From Streptomyces sp. WZ.A104 (GTDB taxonomy: Bacteria > Actinomycetota > Actinomycetes > Streptomycetales > Streptomycetaceae): a DNA stretch of 64,000 bases. Below are positions 44,432 to 52,881 of the stretch, piece by piece. Made by a program: the position numbers and the translations under genes. The notes below the pieces were generated by a model, which was given only the letters and a program-made list of their open reading frames with translations, was not told the origin of the DNA and did not search any database. The stretch is from NCBI RefSeq assembly GCF_002382885.1, contig NZ_NWVL01000020.1, forward strand, positions 47,345-111,344. The letters are read 5' to 3'. Every line of letters begins with the position of its first letter. The stretch's first letter is position 1.

Positions 44432-45107
44432 GGCTGCGGTGGTTCCTCGGCATGGTGGGTGCACGTGCGGGGAGTCACGATGAGCTGAGCAAAGAGGGGC
44501 CGAGCGGCCGGAGAGGCCGATCGGGAAACCGGAGAAGGCTGAATCAGAGCTGGAGCGCTACGGCATCAACAGCTGTGACAGCTGGAACAGCAACAGCGGG
44601 CCTGGACAGCGCTGCGGAACCCACGGACGTGGGTCGTGTGCATGGCTGTGGTCGCTGGCATGGGGTCAAGGAGAACGGCTCCCCCTGCCCGCTGTCAACC
44701 CAATGCCCGATTTGGGCGCATTGTTTCACCCCTTCCGGTCGGCGGTTCCGGAGAAAGGTTTATGCACTCACGGGCGGGGACATGTGGCGCACCATCCGGG
44801 CCTCCAAACATGGCTGACGGTCCGTGACCTGAATGTGATCCTGGTCGCTTCAGTGATCGAATCGCAACATGAAGAGACTTCCGTTCGTCTTGATCAAGAG
44901 AGTGCGCGGGTGCGGGGCCGGTGGCATATGTCAGATTTTTGGCGATTTGAACACTTTCTGTATACGCTTGGTTCCGCAGAGTGAATCCCTGGGCCAATAG
45001 CAGATCCTCGCTTGACTGCCCCAGAGCTACACACTTGTAATTTCACTCGTGTCGTTCGGCCGCAAAAGGCTGCATCACGGGACGCAAGAGACAGACGAGG
45101 GGCGCAC
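44432..45107 (+). promoter_or_regulatory. Long whiB upstream region
   Basis: 676 bp without a convincing gene between the divergent cysteine dioxygenase operon and whiB. GC content drops markedly from about 44800 (for example GATTTTTGGCGATTTGAACACTT around 44934), as expected of a heavily regulated developmental promoter. TATACG near 44960 could be a second -10 element. In S. coelicolor whiB has two promoters and BldD control (established); candidate BldD half-sites (AGTGA near 44853, GAGTGAAT near 44981) are present but imperfect. Confidence 0.55.
45012..45041 (+). promoter_or_regulatory. Sigma-70-type promoter of whiB
   Basis: TTGACT at 45012-45017 and TGTAAT at 45036-45041 are separated by 18 nt, close to the HrdB consensus. 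The predicted transcript would start about 60 nt before the whiB ATG. Confidence 0.65.
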
Positions 45108-45371
45108 ATGACCGAGCTGTTCCAGCAACTGCTGGTCGAGGACGCGGACGAGGAACTCGGCTGGCAGGAGCGCGCACTGTGCGCCCAGACCGATCCCGAG
45201 TCCTTCTTTCCCGAAAAGGGCGGTTCCACCCGCGAGGCCAAGAAGGTCTGCCTCGCCTGCGAGGTGCGCTCGGAGTGCCTGGAGTACGCCCTCGCCAACG
45301 ACGAGCGCTTCGGTATCTGGGGCGGACTCTCCGAGCGGGAGCGGCGGCGCCTCAAGAAGGCCGCGATCTAG
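45108..45371 (+). CDS. whiB: WhiB, iron-sulfur sporulation regulator
   Basis: 87 residues from MTELFQQLLVEDADEE, with GAGGGG six bases before. The four Fe-S cysteines are C25, C48, C51 and C57 (KVCLACEVRSEC); the turn GIWGGL and the basic tail ERRRLKKAAI follow. Length and sequence match S. coelicolor WhiB, which acts with WhiA and HrdB sigma to drive sporulation septation genes. Nothing is missing. The start of the repeat array directly after its stop is unusual. Confidence 0.97.
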   Translation: MTELFQQLLVEDADEELGWQERALCAQTDPESFFPEKGGSTREAKKVCLACEVRSECLEYALANDERFGIWGGLSERERRRLKKAAI

Positions 45372-45497
45372 GACGGACGACGGTTCCAGGACGGACGACG
45401 GTTTCCGGGACGAGGCGATGGCCCTGGGACGGACGGCGGTTCTGGGACGGACGGTGGTTCTGGGGCGGACGACGGTTCATGGAACGGACGGCGCTCC
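45370..45497. repeat. 18-19-bp tandem repeats beginning at the whiB stop
   Basis: About seven imperfect units of the type GGGACGGACGGCGGTTCT start within the whiB stop codon (TAGGACGGACG). The further spacer to 45899 shows G/C-rich sequence but no credible gene. Confidence 0.82.
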
Positions 45498-45899
45498 GGG
45501 GCTGCATCCCGGGCGAGCGCCCCACTCACTCCCGTACTCCACACCCTCTGTGCTTACGCGCCGCCGTACGCGGGACCTCCGGCCGGTGCAGCCCCTCTCG
45601 CCGGCCACCGGCTCTCCGTAGCCCCCGGACTCCGGACCACAGCCCCCCGAACGGCAACCGCGACGGCCCGTCGTCCGCCCCTCCCCGGAGGGCCCGGGCG
45701 CCGGGCCGTCCGCATGCCCACCGCATGTCCACCGCCCGTCCGCGCCCGGCCCTTCACCCGCTCGGGGCCCCCGCCACGTATCCGTACCGTTAGTGTGGGG
45801 CCCCGTCCGAGACGCACCAACGCCCCGCCGGGGCGCGCGTGTACACCGATGCAGCCCCGGGGATATGCCCCCGGACCCGGCCGGAGGGCCCGTACCTCG

Positions 45900-48800
45900 A
45901 TGTCCGTGCACAGCCACTCGGCGGCGCCGAACGCGGCCGCCGCCGCCCCAGAGTTCCCCCGGCACGTCGTCACCGCCGTGCTCGTCTCCCACGACGGCGC
46001 GCGCTGGCTGCCCGACGTGCTGGCCGGGCTGCTCGGGCAGGAACGCCCCGTACAGAACATCGTCGCCGCCGACACCGGCAGCGCCGACGACTCCGCCCGG
46101 CTGGTCACCGAGGCGCTCGGTGACGACCGCGTCCTGCACCTCGCACGCCGTACGAGCTTCGGCACCGCCGTCGACGAGGCGGCCCGCACGGCCGGGGTCC
46201 TGACCCCGGACGACCTCCCCTACCTCAAGCGCCCCAGCGGCTGGGACCCGGTCAGCCGGACCTGGGTCGACGAGAACTACGACCTGCCCGAGCTGCCGCA
46301 CGGCGAACCGGTCCAGTGGCTCTGGCTGCTGCACGACGACTGCGCACCCGAGCCGGACGCGCTCGCCGAGATGCTGCGCGTCGTGGACACCGACCGGCAC
46401 GCCACGATCGTCGGGCCCAAGCTGCGCGGCTGGTACGACCGCAAGCAGCTCCTCGAAGTCGGCGTCTCCATCGCCAACAGCGGCCGGCGCTGGACCGGCC
46501 TGGACCGCCGTGAGCAGGACCAGGGCCAGCACGACCAGGTCCGTACCGTCCTGTCCGTCTCCTCCGCGGGCATGCTCATCCGCCGCGACGTCTACGAGGA
46601 GCTCGGCGGCTTCGACCGCAGGCTCCCGTTGATGCGCGACGACGTCGACCTGTGCTGGCGCGCCCACCTCGCCGGGCACCGGGTCCTCGTCGCCCCGGAC
46701 GCCGTCCTGCGGCACGCCGAGGCCTCCGCCCGCGAGCGCCGCCCCATCGACTGCGCGGGCCGCTCGGTCGCCAGCCCGCACCGCGTCGACAAGGCGGGCG
46801 CCGCCTACACGATGCTCGTCAACGCACGCGGCAAGGCCCTGCCCTGGGTGCTGCTCCGGCTCGTCGTCGGCACCCTGCTCCGCACCGTCGCCTACCTCGT
46901 CGGCAAGGTGCCGGGCCAGGCCCTCGACGAGGTCACCGGCCTGCTGGGCACCCTGCTGCGCCCCGGCCGCATCCTCGCCGCCCGCCGCGACCGCGGAAAG
47001 GGCGTCGTCGACGCTGCCGAACTGCGCGCCCTGTTCCCGCCGCCCGGCGCCACCGTCCGGGCCACCGTCGACCAGGTCGCGGGCAACTTCGGCGGCCGTA
47101 CGGAAGCCGACTCGGGCGGTTCGCGGCACGGGGCCGTCGAGTCCGGGCCCGGCGGCGACGACGCCGACTTCCTCGAAGTCGATCAGTTCGCCCGGCTCAA
47201 GCGCATCGGCCGCAAACCCGGGCCGATCCTCTTCGCGCTGCTGCTCGTCGTCTCGCTCATCGCCTGCCGCAACCTGCTCAGCGGCGGCGCGCTGGCCGGT
47301 GGCGCGCTGCTGCCAGCCCCCGCCGACGTCGGCGAGCTCTGGGGACGGTACGCGGACGCCTGGCACGCCGTCGGGACGGGCGGCACCCAGACCGCCCCGC
47401 CCTACCTCGCGCTGCTCGCCGCCCTGTCGGTCCTCTTCCTCGGCTCCACCGGCCTCGCCGTGAGCGTGCTGCTGGTCTGTTCGATCCCGCTGGCCGGGCT
47501 CACCGCGTACTTCGCCTCCCGGCCGCTGCTGCCCTCGCGGCTGCTGCGGGCCTGGGCGAGCGTCGCGTACGCCTTCCTGCCCGCCGCGACCGGAGCCTTG
47601 GCCACCGGCCGCATCGGCACCGCCGTCCTCCTCGTCCTGCTTCCGCTGATCGCCCGCGCGGGCGTCGCCGCCCACGGGCTGCGTGCCGACAGCGCGGCGG
47701 GGGAGCGCGGCAGCTGGCGCGCCACCTGGGCGTACACGCTGCTCCTCACCTTCACGATGGCGTTCACGCCGATCGTCTGGCCGCTCGCCGTGGTCCTCGG
47801 CCTCGGTGTGCTGGTGCTGCGGCGCGGCGACATCATGGCGTACGGACTCCGCTTCGTCGCCGCCGTCGGCACGCCGGTGCTGATCCTCGCCCCCTGGTCG
47901 CTCACCCTCCTGACGAACCCGTCCGCCCTCCTCACGGAGGCGGGCATGGACCTCGGTACGGGGTCGGCCTCGGGCCTCGACCTGCTCGGCATCAGCCCCG
48001 GCGGCCCGGGTGCGGCGGGCGGCGCCCTGCTCCTCGGCATCGTGCTGGCGGCCCTCGCCGCGCTGCTGCGCGGGGAGCGGCAGCTCGCCGTCCGGACCGC
48101 CTGGGCGGTCGCGCTCGTCGGCCTGCTCTTCGCGGCCCTCACCAACGGAACGACCTGGGCCGGGCCCGCGACCCTCGTCTACGGCACCGCCCTGATCGCC
48201 GCCGCCCTGGTGGGCGCGGACGGGGCCCGCATCCGGGTCGCCGAGCAGAGCTTCGGCTGGCGCCAGCCCGTCGCCGCGCTGATCGCCCTGGCCGCCGCGC
48301 TGGCCCCGGTCCTGGCCGCGTTCGGCTGGATGATCGGCGGTGCGGACGGCCCGCTGGAGCGGCGCGACCCCGTCCAGGTGCCCGCGTTCGTGGCCGAGGA
48401 GAGCGGTACCCGCGACCAGCCGCGCACCCTCGTCCTCGGCGGCACCTCGCCCGACTCCGTCGCGTACAGCCTGGTCCGCGGATCGGGCGCCCGGCTCGGC
48501 GACGGAGAACTGACCGAGGCGGGCGGTACCAACAGCCACCTCGACAAGGTCGTCGCCAACCTCGTCGCGGGCTCCGGCGCCGACCAGGGCGACCAGCTCA
48601 GCGGCTTCGCGATCCGCTACGTCCTCGTACGGGACGGGGCACCGCGCCAGATGAGTCGGGTCCTCGACGCGACCCCCGGCCTCAGCCGCCTCAGCCAGCT
48701 CGACGGCAGCGCCCTGTGGCGGGTGGACCGCCAGGTCGCCCGCGTCATGATCGCCCCGGCGTCCGGCGAGGGCGAGCACCTCCCCGTCGGCTCCGGGCCC

Positions 48801-49805
48801 GTGGAGGCCCACTCCGAGATCCCGTCCGGCGAAGCGGGCCGCGTCCTGCGGATCGCCGACACCGCCGACCCGGGCTGGCAGGCCACCCTGGACGGCAAGC
48901 CCCTGACCCGCAAGACCGTCGACGGCTGGGCCCAGGGATTCGAACTCCCCGCCGACGGCGGCCGCCTGGACCTCACCTACGACGCCCCGATCACGCACAC
49001 CGCCTGGATCTGGGCGCAGGCCGCACTCGCCGTCGTCCTCGTGGTCATGGCCCTGCCGGGCCGCCGCCGGGAGATCGACGACGACCTGCCCGAGGAGGCG
49101 CTGGCCGTCGCCGCCGAGCCGGTCGACGGCGAGGGCCGCCGTGCCCGCAGGCTGCGCGCCGCGGCCCAGGCCGAGGCGGCGGCCGCGGCGGAGGAGCCCC
49201 GGGCGTTCGGGGAGCCCGGAGGACCCGGGGAGCCCGGAGGGTCCCGGGAGTCCGGGCAGAACTACCGGGCGGACGGCACGACGGACGCGGCAGCGCAAGG
49301 AGACCCGGGGGAGTACATCCCCGCGCAGCAGACCGCCGACCCGTACGCCGCGAGCCCCACAGCGCACGCTCCGGCGCACGACCCGCAAGAGGCCACCAGC
49401 GGTTACGCGGAAGTTCCGCACCAGCAGTACGGGGAATGGGACGGCGGGCAGCCCCAGGGCGCCGACTACTACGCGACGTACCAACAGGACCCGTACGCCC
49501 AGCACCAGCAGTACCAACAGCAGGACACGGACTACCGGAGCGGCTACGGCGATCAGAGCGGCTACGGCGGCGCCCAGGGCCCGTACGCACAGCAGTACAA
49601 CGACCAGGGCAGCGGCGGCGATGGCAGCGGCGGCGCTGCGTACGACGAGTACGGCCAGTACATCGGCCAGCATTACCCGCCACAGCCGCACCACCCGTAC
49701 CAGCACCCCACCGAGAACGGTGAACAGGCCGAACAACCCGGCCCCCTGGCCCCGGGTCAGGCCCCGTGGCCGTCCGGTAACGCATCGCGAGGCGAGTCCG
49801 AGTGA
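45900..49805 (+). CDS. Very large membrane glycosyltransferase (GT2) with Gln/Tyr-rich tail
   Basis: 1301 residues from MSVHSHSAAPNAAA. The N-terminal GT2 domain (about 20-330) shows VLVSHDGARWLPDVLAGLLG, ADTGSADDSARL, the DDCAPEPDAL acidic site and MRDDVDLCWRAHLAGHR. Then about 12-14 membrane helices, an extracellular beta-type region, a last TM near 1040 (IWAQAALAVVLVVMALP) and a ~250-residue tail rich in Gln, Tyr, Gly and Pro (QQYQQQD, YGDQSGYGG). The tail looks disordered. Probably builds an extracellular polysaccharide. Its stop overlaps the next gene's GTG. Confidence 0.9.
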   Translation: MSVHSHSAAPNAAAAAPEFPRHVVTAVLVSHDGARWLPDVLAGLLGQERPVQNIVAADTGSADDSARLVTEALGDDRVLHLARRTSFGTAVDEAARTAGVLTPDDLPYLKRPSGWDPVSRTWVDENYDLPELPHGEPVQWLWLLHDDCAPEPDALAEMLRVVDTDRHATIVGPKLRGWYDRKQLLEVGVSIANSGRRWTGLDRREQDQGQHDQVRTVLSVSSAGMLIRRDVYEELGGFDRRLPLMRDDVDLCWRAHLAGHRVLVAPDAVLRHAEASARERRPIDCAGRSVASPHRVDKAGAAYTMLVNARGKALPWVLLRLVVGTLLRTVAYLVGKVPGQALDEVTGLLGTLLRPGRILAARRDRGKGVVDAAELRALFPPPGATVRATVDQVAGNFGGRTEADSGGSRHGAVESGPGGDDADFLEVDQFARLKRIGRKPGPILFALLLVVSLIACRNLLSGGALAGGALLPAPADVGELWGRYADAWHAVGTGGTQTAPPYLALLAALSVLFLGSTGLAVSVLLVCSIPLAGLTAYFASRPLLPSRLLRAWASVAYAFLPAATGALATGRIGTAVLLVLLPLIARAGVAAHGLRADSAAGERGSWRATWAYTLLLTFTMAFTPIVWPLAVVLGLGVLVLRRGDIMAYGLRFVAAVGTPVLILAPWSLTLLTNPSALLTEAGMDLGTGSASGLDLLGISPGGPGAAGGALLLGIVLAALAALLRGERQLAVRTAWAVALVGLLFAALTNGTTWAGPATLVYGTALIAAALVGADGARIRVAEQSFGWRQPVAALIALAAALAPVLAAFGWMIGGADGPLERRDPVQVPAFVAEESGTRDQPRTLVLGGTSPDSVAYSLVRGSGARLGDGELTEAGGTNSHLDKVVANLVAGSGADQGDQLSGFAIRYVLVRDGAPRQMSRVLDATPGLSRLSQLDGSALWRVDRQVARVMIAPASGEGEHLPVGSGPVEAHSEIPSGEAGRVLRIADTADPGWQATLDGKPLTRKTVDGWAQGFELPADGGRLDLTYDAPITHTAWIWAQAALAVVLVVMALPGRRREIDDDLPEEALAVAAEPVDGEGRRARRLRAAAQAEAAAAAEEPRAFGEPGGPGEPGGSRESGQNYRADGTTDAAAQGDPGEYIPAQQTADPYAASPTAHAPAHDPQEATSGYAEVPHQQYGEWDGGQPQGADYYATYQQDPYAQHQQYQQQDTDYRSGYGDQSGYGGAQGPYAQQYNDQGSGGDGSGGAAYDEYGQYIGQHYPPQPHHPYQHPTENGEQAEQPGPLAPGQAPWPSGNASRGESE

Positions 49806-51346
49806 AGTCCACCCACCTGTCCCTGATCGCCGGTGCCGTCGCCCTGGCCGCCATCACCGGTTTCGCCACGGTCACCGCGCCCGACGGCCCGGCGGCCCCG
49901 GAGGCGAAGGCCGCCGCGCTGCTCCCGGTCGAGCGCTCCAGCCTGGTCTGCCCGGCGCCGAGCAGCTCCGAGCTCGCGGAGACGCAGTACACCGCGTTCA
50001 CCCCGGCGGGCGAGGGCGGCGACGCCAAGGCCACCGCCGAACTGAAGCCGGCACTGCCGGCTGTCGACGAGGACGACGAGGACGAGACCGACCCGGAGAA
50101 GGCCGAGAAGGCCGAGGAAGCGGCGGAGAAGGCAAGGAAGAAGGCCGAGAAGCCGGTCCTCGCTGTGAAGGAGCCCGGAAAGCCGGTCGTCGTCGAGGCG
50201 GACGGCTCCGACGCCCCGGCCCTCGTCGGCACGGCCACCGGCCGGCTCGCCCCCGGTTGGACCGCCCAGCAGACCACCCAGGTCACCGCGGGCGGGGCGC
50301 GGGGCCTGCTCGGGGTCACCTGCACCGCCCCCGGCACGGACTTCTGGTTCCCGGGCGCGAGCACCGCGAAGTCCCGCCAGGACTACGTGCACCTCACCAA
50401 CCCCGACGATGCCGCCGCCGTGGCGGACATCGAGCTGTACGGCCCCAAGGGCGCGCTCAAGTCCGACGTGGGCGACGGCATCACCGTGCCCGCCCGCTCC
50501 AGCGTCGCGCTCCTGCTGTCCACCCTCACCGACGAAGCGGTCGACGAGCTGACCGCGCACGTCACCACCCGCTCCGGACGGATCGGCGCGGTCGTCCTGA
50601 GCGCCGACGACACCTCCGGCAGCGACTGGATCACCGCGTCCGACGACCCGTCCGGCACGCTCGTGATGCCGGGGATTCCGGCCGACGCCACCTCCGTACA
50701 GCTGGTGGCGTTCGCACCCGGCGAGGACGACGCGGACGTGAAGGTCCAGCTCATGGGGAAGAACGCGACGTTCTCCCCGGCCGGGAACGCCACCCTCCAC
50801 ATCAAGTCCGGCATGACCGCGACCGCCGACCTCAAGGACGTCACCCGCGACGAACCGGGCTCCCTGCGCCTCACCCCCGTGGAGAAGAACCGCGCGACGC
50901 CGATCGTGGCCGCGCTACGAGTGGTCCGCGGCAGCGGCGACGAGCAGGAGGTCGCCTACATCCCGGCCACCGGACCGGTCGGCGCCCGTTCGAGCGTCGC
51001 GGACAACCGCGCCAAGGGCTCGACACTGTCCCTGACCGCCCCGGGCGCCACGGCGAAGGTGAAGGTCACCGCGTCGGCGGGCAGCGGCGGCGGCGAACCG
51101 TCCGTCGAGACGTACACGGTCAAGAGCGGCACGACCCTCGCCGTCACCCCGAAGGCCCCCGAAGGGCTCAAGGGCACGTACGCGCTGACGGTCGAGACGA
51201 CCTCGGGCGGCCCGGTGCACGCGTCGCGCTCCCTGGCACTCACGGAGGGCGGCGTCCAGATGTTCACGGTGCAGACGCTCCCCGACGACGCAGGGACGGT
51301 CGCGGTCCCGTCGGCCAGGCAGGACTTGTCGGTCCTGGACGACTGA
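49802..51346 (+). CDS. DUF5719-like secreted protein
   Basis: 514 residues from GTG overlapping the stop of the giant glycosyltransferase (GTGA). A signal sequence at residues 5-25 (LIAGAVALAAITGFATVTAP) is followed by an acidic Glu/Lys region, then beta-rich domains (VHLTNPDDAAAVADIELYGP; SSVALLLSTLTDEAVDEL) suggesting repeated Ig-like folds. From memory this matches actinobacterial DUF5719 proteins, which travel with this glycosyltransferase. No enzyme motif. Probably an extracytoplasmic partner of the glycosyltransferase. Confidence 0.8.
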   Translation: MKSTHLSLIAGAVALAAITGFATVTAPDGPAAPEAKAAALLPVERSSLVCPAPSSSELAETQYTAFTPAGEGGDAKATAELKPALPAVDEDDEDETDPEKAEKAEEAAEKARKKAEKPVLAVKEPGKPVVVEADGSDAPALVGTATGRLAPGWTAQQTTQVTAGGARGLLGVTCTAPGTDFWFPGASTAKSRQDYVHLTNPDDAAAVADIELYGPKGALKSDVGDGITVPARSSVALLLSTLTDEAVDELTAHVTTRSGRIGAVVLSADDTSGSDWITASDDPSGTLVMPGIPADATSVQLVAFAPGEDDADVKVQLMGKNATFSPAGNATLHIKSGMTATADLKDVTRDEPGSLRLTPVEKNRATPIVAALRVVRGSGDEQEVAYIPATGPVGARSSVADNRAKGSTLSLTAPGATAKVKVTASAGSGGGEPSVETYTVKSGTTLAVTPKAPEGLKGTYALTVETTSGGPVHASRSLALTEGGVQMFTVQTLPDDAGTVAVPSARQDLSVLDD

Positions 51347-51384
51347 ACCGAGCAGACGGCGGGTCCTGCCGTGGTGGCGGGGCC

Positions 51385-51440
51385 GGGTGGGACGAGTCCT
51401 GCCCTCGTCGTACGGGGGTGGGGTGGGGCTAGTCCTGCCC
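51385..51440. repeat. Repeats copying the 3' end of the metallopeptidase-like gene
   Basis: GGGTGGGGCTAGTCCTGCCC (51421-51440, contains the minus-strand stop) recurs as GGGTGGGACGAGTCCTGCCC at 51385-51404 (18/20 identical), with a shorter copy around 51359. Confidence 0.88.
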
Positions 51441-51857
51441 GTACCGGGGGTCGACCGACTCGGGCGCGAGCCCCAGCAGCTCGGCGACCTGCTCGACGAC
51501 GACCTCGTGCACGAGCAGGGCGCGCTCCTCGCGGCTCTTGGTGCGGATCTCGACGGGCCGCCGGTAGACGACGATCTGCGCGGGCCGCTCCTTGCCCGCC
51601 GGGACGGCACTGCCGAGCGGAACGGTCTCCTCCGTCGTACCGGGCACTTCGAGGACGACGAAGTCGACCTCGGCCAGCTGGGGCCAGCGCCGTTCGAGCC
51701 GCTCCACGGAGTCCTGGACCAGATCGCGGAAGGTCTCCCCCCGGCTGGCCGACAACGGCACCTGCGGCGGTGCGACCGGCCCGCGCATACCGCGGCCGTG
51801 CCGGTCACGGCGTCGGGGCCGGGGCTCGAACGGGTGGGGAGGTACGGGACTGTCCAT
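51429..51857 (-). CDS. Zincin-like metallopeptidase-family protein with a degenerate active site
   Basis: 142 residues from MDSPVPPHPFEP (ATG preceded by GTG). The C-terminal two-thirds match actinobacterial small 'metallopeptidase family' (Zincin_1-like) proteins: RFRDLVQ-type ETFRDLVQDSVERLERRWP, VDFVVLEVPG and PAQIVVYRRPVEIR. The helix expected to hold HExxH reads LLVHEVVVEQVAELLGL: His-Glu present, second His replaced by Glu/Gln. It is therefore probably not a normal zinc protease. The N-terminus is basic. Divergent from the DUF3499 gene. Confidence 0.75.
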   Translation of the reverse strand: MDSPVPPHPFEPRPRRRDRHGRGMRGPVAPPQVPLSASRGETFRDLVQDSVERLERRWPQLAEVDFVVLEVPGTTEETVPLGSAVPAGKERPAQIVVYRRPVEIRTKSREERALLVHEVVVEQVAELLGLAPESVDPRYGQD

Positions 51858-52389
51858 CACCGACGCAGCGTAACGCTCCGGGGAGTGTCTCGATCACGGA
51901 GACAGCACGCATGGGGAGTCAACTTCGGGCCTGGGTTCGGCCCGGGGCCTGGCTTCCAGCCTCGGCTTCGGGCTCCCCTTCCTGGCCCCGCTTCCAGTCC
52001 GTCTCCCGGTCCCGGCTCCGGGTCTGGCTCCGGGCCTGGCTGTCGGCCCGGCTGCGGGCTCCCTTTCCCGGCCCTCTAACCGGCCCCTTATCCGGGCCTG
52101 CTCCGGGCCCGTCTCCCGGGCCCGCTCCGGATGTCCACAGTTGAACATTCCGGCCAAGGTTGAGCCCCTTTCAGGCCCGTAATCCGATCCTTACGACTCG
52201 CCCGACGCGGGGATCGGCCCCCGTCCGCGGCCGGCCGGGCGGCCCCACGATCGCCGTGCTCGCGCAGTGGTGCAGGTCAGGGTAAGCCGCTCGGAGTGCG
52301 GCTGTGCCGCAGGTCACAGAGCGACACGGTGGGGTGACGTGAGGGAGAGTCGTCGCAGCCCGCTCAAGAGTGCGGTACCGTCCAACATC
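51858..52389. repeat. Non-coding spacer with degenerate GGCTCCGGGCCTG repeats
   Basis: From about 51910 to 52135 the sequence is a degenerate tandem array of CGGGCCTGGCTCC-like units (GGCCTGGGTTCGG, GGCCTGGCTTCCAG, GGCTCCGGGCCTGGCT and variants). 52140-52389 contains the promoter region for the DUF3499 gene; no further gene is visible. Confidence 0.65.
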
Positions 52390-52767
52390 GTGAGCCCTGT
52401 ACGTCGCTGTTCGCGCACTGCGTGCGGCCGCCCTGCCGTCGCGACACTGACGTACGTCTATGCCGACTCGACTGCGGTCCTCGGCCCGCTCGCCACTTAC
52501 GCCGAGCCCCACTGCTATGACCTCTGCGCCGAACACAGCGAGCGGCTGACCGCGCCACGGGGCTGGGAAGTGGTGCGGCTCTCCGACGGCTCCGCACCGA
52601 CGCACCCCAGCGGCGACGACCTCGAAGCACTGGCCAACGCGGTCCGGGAAGCGGCGCGTCCGCACGACCGCGGGCCGGACGGCGGGGGCCGGGGCCCTCG
52701 TTCCGCAGACCCGGTGGAGGTGGCCCGCCGAGGTCACCTGAGGGTGCTGCGCTCACCTGATTCCTGA
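52390..52767 (+). CDS. DUF3499-family zinc-ribbon-like protein
   Basis: 125 residues from a GTG giving the opening VSPVRRCSRTACGRPAVATL; longer starts exist but lack conservation. Two Cys pairs (RRCSRTAC and HCYDLCAEH) probably bind one zinc ion. TYVYADSTAVLGPLATYAEP between them is the DUF3499 core. The C-terminal half is variable. It lies 114 nt before manB, in the same orientation, as in other streptomycetes. Function unknown. Confidence 0.85.
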   Translation: MSPVRRCSRTACGRPAVATLTYVYADSTAVLGPLATYAEPHCYDLCAEHSERLTAPRGWEVVRLSDGSAPTHPSGDDLEALANAVREAARPHDRGPDGGGRGPRSADPVEVARRGHLRVLRSPDS

Positions 52768-52830
52768 GGCTGAGGGGGGCGTTCCCTGAGGCCGACAGGG
52801 GCTGCTCTTGAGGCCGACAGTTGAGACACC
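52765..52830. repeat. Three 22-bp tandem repeats starting at the DUF3499 stop
   Basis: TGAGGC occurs exactly every 22 bp at 52765 (the stop codon itself), 52787 and 52809, inside related 22-bp units that reach to near the manB ribosome site. Confidence 0.85.
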
Positions 52831-52881
52831 ACCCGGCCGGGTAGTTTGGGCGGTCCGTAAAGACCCCCAGGAGGACCGGCC

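Noticed and set aside
44703..44984. A 93-codon plus-strand frame upstream of whiB
   Set aside because: No ribosome site, codon use unlike Streptomyces genes, and it covers the expected regulatory region with AT-rich promoter-like sequence.
45477..49736. A 1419-codon open frame on the minus strand opposite the giant glycosyltransferase
   Set aside because: It is the high-GC shadow of the true gene: composition is Gly/Arg/Asp-biased with no domain, ribosome site or membrane pattern, whereas the plus strand encodes clear GT2 motifs and helices.
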